Below, piece after piece: positions 33,780 to 45,298 of a DNA stretch of 64,000 nucleotides (positions are counted from its first letter, which is position 1; every line of letters begins with the position of its first letter). The notes beneath the pieces are model-generated. The model did not search any database and was not told the origin of the DNA. It worked only from the letters and a program-made list of their open reading frames with translations. Source of the stretch: Rana temporaria. Its lineage: Eukaryota > Chordata > Amphibia > Anura > Ranidae. The stretch spans positions 523,376,398 through 523,440,397 of the forward strand of contig NC_053490.1 of the NCBI RefSeq assembly GCF_905171775.1. The letters run 5' to 3'. The translations under genes and the position numbers were made by a program.

Positions 33780-35270
33780 GATGGGGGTACAGAGGATGCT
33801 GAGAAGTTCGGGGGGAAAGGGTTGCAAGGGAAGCTAAAGACCCAAAGAGAAGAGGATGCTGAAGAGTCCGAAGAGGTTGCAAGAGACGCTGAGGAGACAT
33901 AGAAGGGGGTGCAAGGGACGCTGAGGAGACGGAGGGGGTGCATGGGATGCTGAGGAGACAGAGGGAGGGGGGTGCAAGGGATGCTGAGGAGACGGAGGGA
34001 GGGGGTGCAAGGGATGCTGAGGAGAGAGGGATGGGGGTGCAAGGGATGCTGAGGAGACAGAGGGAGGGGGATGCAAGGGATGCTGAGGAGACAGAGGGAG
34101 GGGGTGCATGGGATGCTGAGGAGACAGAGGGAGGGGGTGCATGGGATGCTGAGGAGACAGAGGGAGGGGGTGCATGGGATGCTGAGGAGACAGAGGGAGG
34201 GGGGTGCATGGGATGCTGCGGAGACAGAGGGAGGGGGTGCATGGGATGCTGAGGAGACAGAGGAAAGGGGTGCAAGGGATGCTGAGGAGACAGAGGGAGG
34301 GGGTGCAAGGGATGCTGAGGAGACAGAGGGAGGGGGGTGCATGGGATGCTGAGGAGACAGGGATGGGGGTGCAGGGGACGCTGAGGTGTCACAGAAGGGG
34401 ATGCAAGGGACGCTGAGGAGACAGAGGGTACAGGCTGAAAGGGATGCTGACGTCTCACAGGGAAGAGGATGCAAGGGACGCTGGGGTGTCAGAAGGGGGT
34501 ACAGGGGATGCTGAGGAGACAGAGGGATGGGGTGCAAGGGATGCTGAGGAGACAGAGGGATGGGGTGCAAGGGACGCTGAGGTGTCACAGAAGGGGATGC
34601 TGAGGAGACCGAGGGACAGGCTGAAAGTGATGCTGAGGTGTCACAGGGAAGGGGATGCAAGGGACGCTGGGGTGTCACAGAGAAGGGAGGGGGTGCGTGG
34701 GATGCTGAGGAGACAGAGGGATGGGGGTGCATGGGATGCTGAGGAGACAGAGGGATGGGGGTGCAAGGGACGCTGAGGAGACAGAGGGTACAGGCTGAAA
34801 GGGATGCTGACGTCTCACGGGGAAGAGGATGCAAGGGACGCTGGGGTGTCAGAGAAGGGGGTACAGGGGATGCTGAGGAGACAGAGGGATGGGGTGCAAG
34901 GGATGCTGAGGAGACAGGGAGGGGGTGCAAGGGATGCTGAGGTGTCACAGGGCAGGGGATGTAAGGGACGCTGGGGTGTCAGAGAAGGGGGTGCGTGGGA
35001 TGCTGAGGAGACAGAGGGACAGGCTGAAAGAGATGCTGAGGTGTCACAGGGAAGGGAATGCAAGGGACGTTGGGGTGTCAGAGAAGGGGGTGCAGGGGAT
35101 GCTGAGGCGACAGAGGGAAGGGGGTGGAAGGGATGCTGAGGTGTCACAGGGAAGGGGATGCAAGGGATACTGAGGTGTCACAGAAGGGGATGCTGAGGAG
35201 ACAGAGGGAACAGGCTGAAAGGGATGCTAGGGTGTCAAAGAAGCGGGTGCAAGGGATGCTGAGGAGACAT
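33780..35270. repeat. 33-bp minisatellite, about 1.5 kb
   Basis: Units built on gggatgctgaggagacagag with a gggagggggtgca tail, most often 33 bp apart but with insertions, deletions and a second unit type (gctgaggtgtcacagggaag). A higher-order pattern is visible in the right half, where the two unit types alternate. Long frames on both strands across it are repeat artefacts. Confidence 0.9.
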
Positions 35271-35694
35271 ATATTCTCTTGTTTTATGATCTGAACATAC
35301 AAAACCAATTTCTTCATATAAAACAAAACATTCAGCACGTTCCCTCCAAAAGTGTATTGTGGGGTTGGTTTTCCTGACAATCACACTGGGGGTGTCCATT
35401 CTGGTGTGCATAATGTTTAAATACAACCCTGGAGGTCGACAGCGGTGGCCTATGCATTTTCTCAGCAAGATTGGACCTTTTCCCCATATCTGTAGTCTGT
35501 ATGAGTAATATCATGTATACATCATATATAAATCAACATGATTTTGGTGATTGGGATTACATGTACAGTATCTAACCACCAGGTGGCAATGTTATTTAAC
35601 TTTAAAAGAAAAAAAGAGCGCTAATGCAGCCACTACATTGAGGGACTGGTAAACTACAATATATGAAATTTTGGTTCTTAGGTTTAGATACACA
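35271..35694. other. Interval with no recognised feature
   Basis: No gene, no clear repeat. It ends at the TTAA of MITE K. Confidence 0.4.
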
Positions 35695-35698
35695 TTAA

Positions 35699-36753
35699 CC
35701 ACTTAAAGACCTTAGGTGTTTTTCAGATTCGGTGTTTACGAGACTAAAACAGTTTTTTCTGCTAGAAAATTACTTAAAACCCCCAAACATTATATATTTT
35801 TTTTTTCTAACACCCTAGAGAATAAAATAGTGGTTATTGCAATACTTTTTGTCACACCGTATTTGCGCAGCGGTCTTACAAGCGCACTTTTTTGGGGAAA
35901 AATTCACTTTTTTGAATTAAAAAATAAGACAACAATAAATTTGGCCCAATTTTTTTATATATTGTGAAAGATGGGTACGCCGAGTAAAATGATACCCAAC
36001 ATGTCACGCCTAAAAATTGCGCCCGCTCGTGGCATGGCGTCAAACTTTTACCCTTAAAAATCTCCATAGGCGACGTTTAAAAAATTCTATAGGTTGCATT
36101 TTTTGAGCTACAGTGTAGCTCTAGGGCTAGAATTATTGCTCTCGCTCTAACGATCGCGGCGATACTTCACTTGTGTGATTTGAACACCGTTTTCATATGC
36201 GGGCGCTACTCGCGTATGCGTTCGCTTCTGCGCGCGAGCTCGACGGGGCGCTTTAAAAAAACATTTTTTTTGTTTTCTTATTTATTTTTATTTATTTTAT
36301 TACTTTTTACACTGAAATAAAAAAAAAAAATTTGATCACTTTTATTCCTATTATAAGGAATGTAAACATCCCTTGTAATAGAAAAAAGCATGACAGGTCC
36401 TCTTAAATATGAGATCTGGGGTCAAAAAGACCTCACATCTAATATTTAGACTAAAATGCAAGAAAAAAAAATGAAACTGTCATTTTTTCAAATGACAAAA
36501 AAAAAATGACGTCACTTCCGCCCAGCAAAGCTATGAGGACGGATGGGGGCCATCTTGCCCTCACTCAAGTCCTCACCGCTCAGGCTGCAGCATCCGATCT
36601 CCGCCGCTACCGACGGCTCCGGTAAGCGGCGGAGGGCGCGGAAGAGCGGCGGGAGGGGGGGGGGGGCCCCTCTCCCGCCACCGATAACGGCGATCTCGCG
36701 GCGAATCCGCCGCGGAGACCGCCGTTATCGTTTACACGGCCGCCCGCTGAAAA
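35699..36753. mobile_element. piggyBac-type MITE K, cut on the right by a DIRS element
   Basis: It begins after TTAA at 35695-35698 with ccacttaaagacc. Blocks gtatttgcgcagcggtctta, gccgagtaaaatgatacc and catatgcgggcgct match MITEs I and E. It stops in cggccgcccgctga at 36750, where retrotransposon gag starts. Confidence 0.75.
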
Positions 36754-36754
36754 G

Positions 36755-37943
36755 ATGGGCAAAACCTGCATTGCAGATTTGGTTAGAGAGGAAGCCTCCG
36801 CCAGTGCACCCTCTGAACAACCAAAGGAGATGCTTTCCTCCTTTAGGAAGGAATTGGAACAGAATTTTTCATCATTCCGTTCCTTCCTAGAAAAACGTCC
36901 GGTTTCACATTCTACCCCTAGGGCTTCCACTAGTTCCCAGGGGGGGTAGCTAGTGAGTCTGAGGATGAGGAACCTAAGAGTGTGGTTTCAGGGTCTGATG
37001 CAGAGGAGGACGATGATCGAGATAAATCCTCTTCTTGTTACAAATTGTCATTAGAGGAGGTAGACGATCTCCTAAAAACAATTCATGCTACCCTTAATAT
37101 TAAGGAAGACAAGGCCCAGTTGTCGTTACACGACAAAATGTACCAGGGGTTAGATGAGGTTAAACACAAGACCTTTCCAGTACACAAAGTTTTATCGGAT
37201 GCTATCAGGAGAGAATGGAAGGATCCAGAGAGGGCCCCTTCTCTAAATCTTTGAAAAGAAGGTTCCCGTTTGATGAAGACGAAGCGCAGGTCTGGAATAA
37301 GAAACCCAAACTTGACGCGGCTTTTTCAAAAGTGTCACGTAACACAGATTTAGCTTTTGAGGACATGGGTGCCTTAAAGGATAACATGGACAAGAGAGCT
37401 GATGCTCTTCTTAAAAAGGCGTGGGATTCCACACTAGCCAACCTCAAACCTGCTATGGCGTCTACAGTAGTAGCTAGGAACCTGGAACATTGGCTGGATA
37501 AATTAAAAAGCCATATTGAGGCAGGTACCTCTCGCAGAGAACTTCTGGAGTCCTTACCAGTATTGGTCAACGCTGTAGGGTACATGGCGGATGCCTCAGC
37601 TGAGTCAATAAGGATGTCGGCTAGGTCCTCGGCCTTAATTAACTCGGCTAGGAGAGCCTTATGGGTTAAGACTTGGTCAGGGGACGCAGCTTCAAAGGTG
37701 AAGCTATGTGGTCTGCCTTTTGAGGGGGACTTAGTATTTGGTTCTGGTCTAGAGGCAGTCTTAGACAGAACAGCAGATAGGAAGAAAGCTTTCCCTTTAA
37801 AGAAAGTAGTGCCACAAACAAAGAAGAATTTTCGTTCTTTTTTCCAGTCCCAAAATTCAAAGGAGGCACAGAGAGGTGGTAAGTCCTGGCGGCCCCCGAG
37901 GGGGAGGTTTCATTCCCCCAGTCAGCCCTCAAAACCCCAATGA
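36755..37943 (+). pseudogene. DIRS1-like gag
   Basis: It begins MGKTCIADLVREEASAS near the MITE junction. An acidic stretch (SESEDEEPKS ... DAEEDDDRDKSS) is followed by a region with DAAFSKVSRNTDLAFEDMGA, ALINSARRALWVKTWSGD and a basic C-terminus (KNFRSFFQSQNSKEAQRGGK), the usual style of DIRS Gag. The frame changes at a G-run near 36941 (GGG slip) and again near 37235. The final frame ends at 37943 and overlaps the start of pol by about 70 bp. Confidence 0.75.
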
Positions 37944-39836
37944 CGGTCTTCCGGCTGTGGGAGGGCGTCTTCAGTCCTTTCTCCCACAGTGGGAAGTAGC
38001 GACTTCCAGTGCTTTCGTCCTCAAGGTGATCGCAGAGGGCTACGCACTGGAATTTTCGGAGTATCCACCTTCCCGGTTTTATGTGACTCAGTTGCCAAAA
38101 GATCAGGAGAAATCTCAGGCAATGATGACACTAATAGAAGATTTTCTTCAGCAAAAGGTTATCACTCCTGTACCCCAGCACGAGGAGGGGTTGGGGTGTT
38201 ACTCCCACGTGTTCTTAGTGAGGAAGCCTTCAGGAAAGTTCAGATTGATTCTGAACTTAAAAATCCTGAACAAGTCAATCCGTTACAAAAAATTCAGGAT
38301 GGACTCCATCTATTCGGTAAGGAAGCTTCTCCCAGCAGGATGCTTTCTTGCTTCGATAGATCTGAGAGATGCATACCTGCATGTCCCAATAAGAGTCTCA
38401 TCGCAACGCTTCCTTCGCTTGGCGATCAGGACGGGGAAGGAGGTGAAACACTTTCAGTTCAGAGCCCTCCCTTTCGGGCTCTCCTCCTCCCCCAGAGTCT
38501 TCACGAAGGTAGTGGCAGAAGCTTTAGCGCCACTCAGGTTGGAGGGAGTATCTGTAATCCCATACCTGGACGACCTCCTGCTGTTTGCCAAATCAGAGGA
38601 TCGGTTGCTCAGAGACCTGAGGAGGACTCAGTCCCATTTAGAGGAATTAGGTTGGATTTTAAACAAAGAAAAATCGAACCTGGTTCCCTCTCAAGTGATG
38701 GTCTTTCTGGGGTATTCCATAGACTCGGTTCAGGAAAAGATCTTCCTTCCGGAGGAAAAAATTGTCAAAGTACAAGCAGCAGTAAAGGCAGTACAGACAG
38801 ATCTCCCAATAACTGTCCGGACAGCTATGTCCACTCTGGGTCTCCTCACAGCCTCTATTCCAGCAGTTCAGTGGGCCCGTCTCCATGCAAGAGATCTCCA
38901 GCTGGCGATCCTTCAAAACTGGGCTTTCGGGGAATCCCTGGAAAAACAGTTTTGATCCCACCTCAGGTAAAAAGAAAACTTTGGTGGTGGAGGACTCGAG
39001 CAAATCTGAGTCTGGGTCTGTTATGGACCTTCCCCACGACAAAGATCCAAACAACGGATGCAAGTTCCTGGGGGTGGGGTGCCCATCTCGAGGGCCAGAT
39101 GGCCCAGGGATCCTGGTCAAGGGAGGATTCCAGGAGATCCTCCAATTGGAGGGAGTTGAGAGCCATTTTCATGGGACTAGGGGCCTTCAGTCAGCTTCTC
39201 CAGAGTCAACATGTCCAAGTCCTATCGGACAATGCCACGGCAGTGGCATATATCTCAAGGCAGGGGGGCACGAGAAGCAGGTGCCTACTGAATCTGGCCT
39301 TGCAAATTCTGTATTGGGCAGAAGTAAACGTGGCATCCTTGTCTGCGGTACACCTGAAGGGCGACCTGAACCATCTGGCGGATTTTTTGAGCAGACAGAG
39401 GGTTCTGGAGTCCGAATGGAGCCTAAACCAAGAGGTGTTTCAGGAAATAGTGGACAGGTGGGGAACTCCCCAAATAGACCTGTTCGCATCTCAAACCAAC
39501 ACAAAGGTCCCACGTTTTTTCTCCCTCAACAGGCTGGACCAAGCAGAGGGACTGGATGCGTTAGCCCAGCGTTGGTCCTTCCGCTTGTGCTACGCTTTTC
39601 CCCCGGTTCAATTGATCCCGCTAGTTCTCAGAAAATTGCAGGAGGAAAGGACGACTCTAATTTTAGTAGCCCCCTATTGGCCCAAGAGGCCCTGGTTTTC
39701 AGCCCTGTTAGATCTAGCAATAGAGGCTCATTGGCTACTTCCAGTCAGGAAGGACTTACTGTTCCAGGGTCCCCTTCTACATCCCGACGCAAGTCATCTA
39801 AAGCTTGCGGTTTGGCTACTGAGGAGCAAATCCTAA
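37876..39836 (+). pseudogene. DIRS1-like pol: reverse transcriptase, RNase H and methyltransferase-like region
   Basis: Reverse transcriptase in one frame (37876-38955): VFLVRKPSGKFRLILNLK, ASIDLRDAYLHVPI with a catalytic Asp, FQFRALPFGLSSSPRVF, and the palm motif VIPYLDDLLLFAKSED. After a frameshift near 38950, RNase H continues in another frame to 39836: TTDASSWGWGAHLEG, NWRELRAIF, VLSDNATAVAYISRQGG and NHLADFLSR supply the D-E-D-D set. Downstream, PQIDLFASQTNTKVPRF and LVAPYWPKRPWFSALL match the region described as methyltransferase-like in DIRS polyproteins. Catalytic residues look intact but the frame is broken. Confidence 0.85.
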
Positions 39837-40846
39837 AGAGTAAGGGATTATCCAAACGTTTAGTTAATACTTTGCTTAGCAGCAGGAAAGAAGTTACCAG
39901 GGCTATTTATTTTAAAACCTGGAAATTTTTTTATTTTTGGTGTAAGTCCAAGGATTGTCCTCCTCTAAGTAGTTTGTCGGTCCTGGAATTTTTACAGGAC
40001 GGGATGGACAAGGGTTTGGCAGCCAGCACTCTGAAATCTCAGGTTGCTGCACTTTCGGTTTTTCTAGAGAGAAGGTTATTTCTGGATCCCTATATTATCA
40101 GATTTTTTAAGGCCCTAGCCAGGGCTAGGCCTGTACCGTTTAAATTTTTGCCCAAATGGGATTTATCAGTTGTTCTAAGAGGTCTGACTAAAAGACCCTT
40201 TGAACCACCTGTAGAGACTTCACTCAAGTATTGGACATTGAAGTTGGTTTTGCTAGTAGCAGTCACTTCAGCTAGGCGAGTCAGTGAACTTCAAGCCTTG
40301 TCAATTATTGAACCCTTTTTGACCATCTTCCAGGATAGGGTTGTGTAAAGGACAGATCCGGGTTTCCTACCTAAGGTAGCATCAGCATTTCATAGAACAC
40401 AAGAAATAGTTCTTCCTACATTCTGTCTAAATCCATCTGGTCCAAAAGAGAGAGACTTTCATACTTTAGATGTAAGAAGGTGTTTAGTACACTATCTAGA
40501 GATCACTAGTGAATTTAGGAAAGCAAATTCTCTCTTTGTGTTGTTCTCGGGAGCTCGGAAAGGCTATGGAGCTTAGAAAAACACTTTAGCTAGGTGGCTT
40601 CGTATGGCTATCCATGAGGCTTACAAGGCCATGGATATAGAACCTCCCACGGGAGTGGTGGCTCATTCTACAAGGGCAATGGCAACATCCTGGGCGGAAA
40701 GAGCCGGAGCTTCACCAGAAAATATCTGTAAAGCAGCCACGTGGACGAGTTTTTCTACATTCACTCGCCATTACAGAATGGATTTGCTCGCAGCAGCGGA
40801 GCAATCTTTTGGCAGGAAAGTCCTGCAAGCGGTGGTCCCACCCTAG
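39828..40846 (+). pseudogene. DIRS1-like tyrosine recombinase
   Basis: This protein replaces the integrase of LTR elements and closes the circular DNA into the target. One frame carries it, with in-frame stops at 40346-40348 (TAA) and 40574-40576 (TAG). The N-terminal core-binding part is SKRLVNTLLSSRKEVTRAIY. The catalytic first Arg is in VTSARRVSELQAL (about 40274), HxxR is AHSTRAMATSWAERAG (His about 40664), and the nucleophilic Tyr is in STFTRHYRMD (about 40772). All key residues survive; only the two stops make it a pseudogene. Confidence 0.85.
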
Positions 40847-40897
40847 AGTAAGTACTCGGTTATCATCTCCAAGTGCTGTCCTGAAAGACGAGGCGAG

Positions 40898-41203
40898 AAA
40901 ACCTTAGTTAGACTTACCGGTAACGGTATTTCTACGAGTCTTTCAGGACAGCACCGATAACCCTCCCTTGGTTTTATAAAGGTGAATGTATAAATGCTAA
41001 CATGTATTGTTGCTTTGTTCTGCTTATCTAATTTCAGCATGGCCGGAGGTACTCGTTAACAACTGAGGTCATGTTGGAAGTGGGCGGAATTTAAAGCTAT
41101 AGCTGCAGTGTTTCCTGGAAAGTGGGTGGAGCTGCGCTCTCTCCAGGTGCTGTCCTGAAAGACTCGTAGAAATACCGTTACCGGTAAGTCTAACTAAGGT
41201 TTT
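40898..41203. repeat. DIRS right terminal region with a 57-bp inverted pair
   Basis: The arm at 40898-40954 (from aaaaccttagttagactta to tttcaggacagcac) is repeated in reverse complement at 41147-41203 (gtgctgtcctgaaagactcg to taactaaggtttt). A further direct gtgctgtcctgaaagac lies at 40873. This fits the terminal and internal complementary repeats used by DIRS elements to circularise. Confidence 0.85.
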
Positions 41204-41261
41204 TCATCCGCAAACAGATGGATGAAAAAGCGGGCATACGGTCCACACGTCTGAAAGGGGC

Positions 41262-42151
41262 GTTATGCAGGTAAAGGACCTGGCCAGTTTTTGTGATTCA
41301 GCACTGCATCGCTTCAACTGACAATTTTGCGGTCGTGCAACGTGGCTCCCAAACAAAATTGGCGTCCTTTTTTTCCCACAAATAGAGCTTTCTTTTGTTG
41401 ATATTTGATCACCTCTGCGGTTTTTGTTTTTTGCGCTATAAACAAAAATAGAGCGACAATATTGGAAAAAAATGCAATATTTTTACTTTTTGCTATAATA
41501 AATATCCCCAAAAAAGATATAAAAAAACATTATTTTTTTCTCAGTTTAGGCCGATACGTATTCTTCTACCTATTTTTGGTTAAAAAAATTTGCAATAAGC
41601 GTTTATCGATTTGGTTTACGCAAAATCTATAGCGTTTACAAAATAGGGGATAGTTTTATGGCATTTTTATTATTATTTTTTATTATTTTTTTTACTACTA
41701 ATGGCGGCGATCATCACATTTTTCGTGACTGCGACATTATGGCGGACACATCTGAAAATTTGGACACATTTTTGGGACCATTGTCATTTTCACAGCGAAA
41801 AGTGCTATAAAAATGCACCGTTTACTGTGAAAATGCCAATTGCAGTTTAGGAGTTTAGTGTGACCTCATATGTGTTTCTAACTGTAGGGGGGCGGGGCTG
41901 GACGTGTGACATCGGTGATCGTCGTTCCCTATATCGGGGAACAGACGATCACTGACATTGCCACAGTGAAGAACGGGGAAGGTGTGTTTACACACACCAC
42001 TCCCCATTCTTCAGCTCCTGTGACTGATGGCAGGACACCGGCGGCGATTGGGTCCGCGGGCGTGGTCACGGAGCTTCGGCTGGGCTCTTAAAGGCGACGT
42101 ACCTGTACCCATTCTGCCGACGTATATCGGTGTTAGGCGGTCCTTAAGTGG
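41262..42151. mobile_element. piggyBac-type MITE G, left end truncated
   Basis: It runs from ttatgcaggtaaaggacct to gtccttaagtgg before TTAA at 42152-42155. Contents: ttgatatttgatcacctctg, gccgatacgtattcttctac, caggacaccggcggcg, gacgtatatcgg. Non-coding. Confidence 0.75.
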
Positions 42152-42155
42152 TTAA

Positions 42156-42817
42156 GGACCGCCTAACGCCGATATACGTCGGCAGAATGTCATGGCTGGG
42201 CACAGGCACGTACAGGTATGTTGCCCTTTAAATGCCCAGCCGTGGGTCGCGCGCCGCGCTCTCGACCGCTCCGAAGCTGCGGGACCCGGGGAACCGATCG
42301 CAGCCGGTGTCCCGCGATCGGGTCACAGGAGCTTGAAGAATGGGGAGAGGTGAGTGTAAACACACCTTCCCCGTTCTTCTCTGTGGCTTGTCACTGATCG
42401 TCTGTTCCCTGTTATAGGAAACGATGATCAGTGACGTCACACGTCCAGCCACCCCCCCTACAATCAATAAATGCTTATTGCGATTTTTTTTCAAAAATAA
42501 GTAGAAGAATACGTATCGGCCTAAACGGAGGAAACAAAATGTTTTATATATTTTTTGGGGATATTTATTATAGCAACAAAAAGTTGCATTTTCTTTAAAA
42601 TTCTCGCTCTGTTTTTGTTTATAGTGCAAAAAATAAAAATTGCAGAGGTGATCAAATACCACCAAAATAAAGCTCTATTTGTGGGAAAAAAAGGACGCCA
42701 ATTTTTTTTGGGGAGCCACATCGCACGACCGTGCAATTGTCAGTTAAAGGGACGCAGTGCCAAATGCCAAAAAGGGGCCAGGTCCTTTACCTGCATAATG
42801 GTCCGGATCTTAATTGG
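42156..42817. mobile_element. piggyBac-type MITE H, inverted, sharing its TTAA with MITE G
   Basis: It starts ggaccgcctaacgccg at the shared TTAA and reads as the reverse of MITE G to ggccaggtcctttacctgca, then a decayed end ggatcttaattgg with TTAT in place of TTAA. G and H together fold into a hairpin of roughly 0.7 kb arms. Confidence 0.75.
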
Positions 42818-42821
42818 TTAT

Positions 42822-43077
42822 AGTCTTCAACTTACAAGCCAACCTCAATACACTAGGTCAGGGATTTGCAATTAGCGGACCTCCAGCTGTTGCAGAACTG
42901 CAAGACTCTGACAGCCAAAAGGACACCCAGAGGCATGATGGGACTTGTAGTTTTGCAACATCTGGAGGTCCACTAATTGCATACCCCTGCACTATGTAAT
43001 TGGGCAACTTTGTGGCAAATAAGGTTTAATGTTGACAAATGTAAAGTTATGTACATATCAGAGTCATGACTATGGTA
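42822..43077 (+). pseudogene. LINE reverse transcriptase fragment, left part
   Basis: After the hAT MITE, 42992-43068 translates as LCNWATLWQIRFNVDKCKVM, the W-x-x-x-FN-V-D-K-CKVM block of non-LTR reverse transcriptases downstream of the catalytic site. The frame resumes at about 48795 with LKDLGVLVNHTLN, the next conserved block, on the far side of the Ngaro element. It is too short to assign a clade. Confidence 0.6.
42859..42989. mobile_element. hAT-type palindromic MITE in the LINE fragment
   Basis: The ends are cagggatttgcaattagcgg and ctaattgcatacccctg; the whole 131 bp is close to a perfect palindrome. The flanks cactaggt and cactatgt match at 7 of 8. Confidence 0.85.
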
Positions 43078-43612
43078 TACCAGAATACACCCTGACCGCT
43101 AAGACCCCTTTCCAGTTAATACCCCCACATTACCCCTTAATAAATAATGAGACCACCACTTAATGTTGGAGTAAAAACTGGCCGTAGCAGCCTCCTTTAT
43201 TTTAAATACTCTTTAAATAATAAATAACCAATAACATAACAACAAACACGTAAAATTCCTGAGATAATACCTCTCTAAATGGTGTTGGACTTTGCAGGAC
43301 CCAGTAACCACTAAACTTGTTCACATTTTAACTCTGTAACCTTGTAACTCTTTATTTGGCACTGCGGTGTCCTAACCTCTGGTCATAGGCCTCAAGCCGA
43401 AACTGGCTCAAAGACGACCGTTGACCGCAGTGCCCCCAATTCACCAACCTTCCAGCTACATTAGTAGATGGGAACTAGAAACCCCTTCAGAAACCATCCA
43501 ACACTGGGTACTGGTGTCCATCCACCACTGGGTACTGGTGTCCATCTTTGGGGTAATATCTTCTCCTGCAAAGTCCGAAAAACACCCGCCACCAGCACCC
43601 GAAGGTAACACC

Positions 43613-44226
43613 TTACCTACGGGCGCACCTCCACACCCTCATTGCTTGTTGTACCCCCTCCTCTAGGCGCAACGCCCACATGTCAATCCCCATGTCCGTG
43701 AGGTGAACACCATCACTCCTGAGGTAACGCCAAGGGTCAACCTCCAATTCCGGGTGCCGAACCACCAGCCCCCCGTTCCTTAGCACAAAACGCCCCACAT
43801 TCCTGTTGAGCTTCCTGCGCGCACGATTCACCGCGTCCACCGACCTAGCCATCCACGATGTCCTAGCCACATGTCCGACACACCACTACCGCCTCCGGGA
43901 AAGACAACCGGAGCCGCTGAAAATCGAATTTAATATCCCGCGCTATCTCCAGCATAGATCTCACCCCAAGATCATTGCCCCCGGCATGAATCACCAGCAC
44001 ATCCGGAGGTCTGTCCAAACGTGCCCATTTGTGTACCTCCGGCACAACTCTGCTCCATAACATCCCTGGGACCCCCAACCACCGTACCCTCGCCTCCTGT
44101 CTCGAAATCCCCAGTTGCCGACCGGTCGGGCGCGCCTCCGCCCGTTTTTCCCCCGAACCACGTAAGAGTGGCCCAATATCCAGACCAACAAGGGTCCATT
44201 ACCTGAAAGACAGTAAGCAACAGCAA
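43613..44226 (-). pseudogene. SGNH-hydrolase-like domain downstream of the Ngaro recombinase
   Basis: It is spread over three frames. Block I is VWILGHSYVV (Ser about 44170; GHS instead of the common GDS). Block III is DVLVIHAGGNDLG (Asn about 43975). Block V is SDGVHLTDMGIDMWALRL (Asp about 43713, His about 43705). These are the Ser, Gly-x-Asn-Asp and Asp-x-x-His elements of SGNH/GDSL esterases. From memory, some vertebrate Ngaro elements carry such an ORF, and esterase-like ORFs occur in some CR1 LINEs; its role in transposition is not settled. The stop at 43613 ends the last frame. Two frameshifts make this copy non-functional. Confidence 0.75.
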
Positions 44227-44345
44227 ATAACTAACACATCCCCCAATACAGCGACACCCACGTTTTCAAACAGTCATCTAACTCATTTCCCTTATCCCAA
44301 CATAATCTCCCACTCCCTCAACACAAATTTGCCACCAGCTGCGGC

Positions 44346-45298
44346 CTAACATATGAACGAAACCTCCTCGATTCCCACCGTCCTATCCTCTTTATTGCGT
44401 CCTCTCCAGTCCATTCCTTGCCGCCTCCGTAGCAGCCCCAATCCTAAATGAATGAGCCGAGAACTCCTTTGCAACCAGGCCCAATTCCCCCAGACACTTC
44501 CTAAACACCGCCACAAACTGATATCTCGACAGCGGGGCCCCATTTTCGTGTATCAAAAAAGTGCCCCTCACCTCCGGGCGGATGTCCAGATATTTCCGGA
44601 CCAGCCCCACAGGGCAAAGTTCCGATCCTTCGATCGGGAACACCTGGACCGCTCTGCCCTTGCCACTCTGGTCCGTTTTGGACCGTCTGAGCCACAACGT
44701 GACCCCTTCCGGGGCCCAACTAACGTCCGATGCCCCCATGCCCCTTGGACCATTTTCGACGGGCTCACCAGCTCGCCTATCCTAAAAGCCCCAAAAAATG
44801 CCAGCGCGAATGCCGCGCGAAACAATGTAACTTCAAAACCGGACGAACCCACTGTACCCATCCTATCCATCAACCCTTTTAAAATGTCGAAAGACACAGG
44901 GCGGCGCGTGTCCAGCCGCCGCCCTTGCTTCCTGTACCCTTTCAGAGCCTGGCGCACCCAGAAATCCTTTGTAAAATCTGGCAACCCCTGCCACTTGAAT
45001 AAAAACGCCAAACCGGCCAACTTCTTATCCAATACCGACTGAGACACTCCTGCCTCGATATTTCTGGACAAAAAATACCACACCAATGTCCTCACCTCCG
45101 GTCCGAAAGGTGCACCTCCGATTCCATCACCAAGTTACTCCATTCTAACCATACTTTTTCATAGGCCGCCCAAGTGCCCGCACTCACCGATTTTTTAATC
45201 CAGGTGGAGATGATTCCAATGGAATCTGCCACAGCCACTCCGGACAGGGGACCCCTCGCTCTTCTGCTTCCGGCACCAACTCCCGGAACCTGTCCCAC
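44346..45298 (-). pseudogene. Ngaro-like tyrosine recombinase
   Basis: The N-terminal part is ISTWIKKSVSAGTWAAYEKV (45298-45092) and, in the next frame, LAGLAFLFKWQGLPDF. The first catalytic Arg is in ALAFFGAFRIGELVSPSK. After another shift (44739-44392) come VTLWLRRSKTDQSGKG and the HxxR box SAHSFRIGAATEAARNGL. At the C-terminus RIGRWESRRFRSYVRPQ carries the likely nucleophilic Tyr. At least two frameshifts break the gene, but every catalytic position is present. Confidence 0.8.

Larger units (their letters stand above)
36754..41204 (+). mobile_element. DIRS1-like tyrosine-recombinase retrotransposon, 5' truncated
   Basis: Order: gag, reverse transcriptase with RNase H, a methyltransferase-like region, tyrosine recombinase, right terminal repeat. 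DIRS elements integrate through a tyrosine recombinase, so no target duplication is expected. The left inverted repeat is absent, since gag starts directly at the MITE junction. All three genes carry frame breaks. Confidence 0.9.

Noticed and set aside
33703..35173. Frames of up to 393 codons rich in Pro, Ser and Leu
   Set aside because: Product of the 33-bp minisatellite. Several frames on both strands are open simultaneously.
42934..42960. ZNF143-like motif gggacttgtagttttgc as a promoter
   Set aside because: It is internal to a palindromic hAT MITE with an 8-bp duplication, so it is a repeat-borne match.
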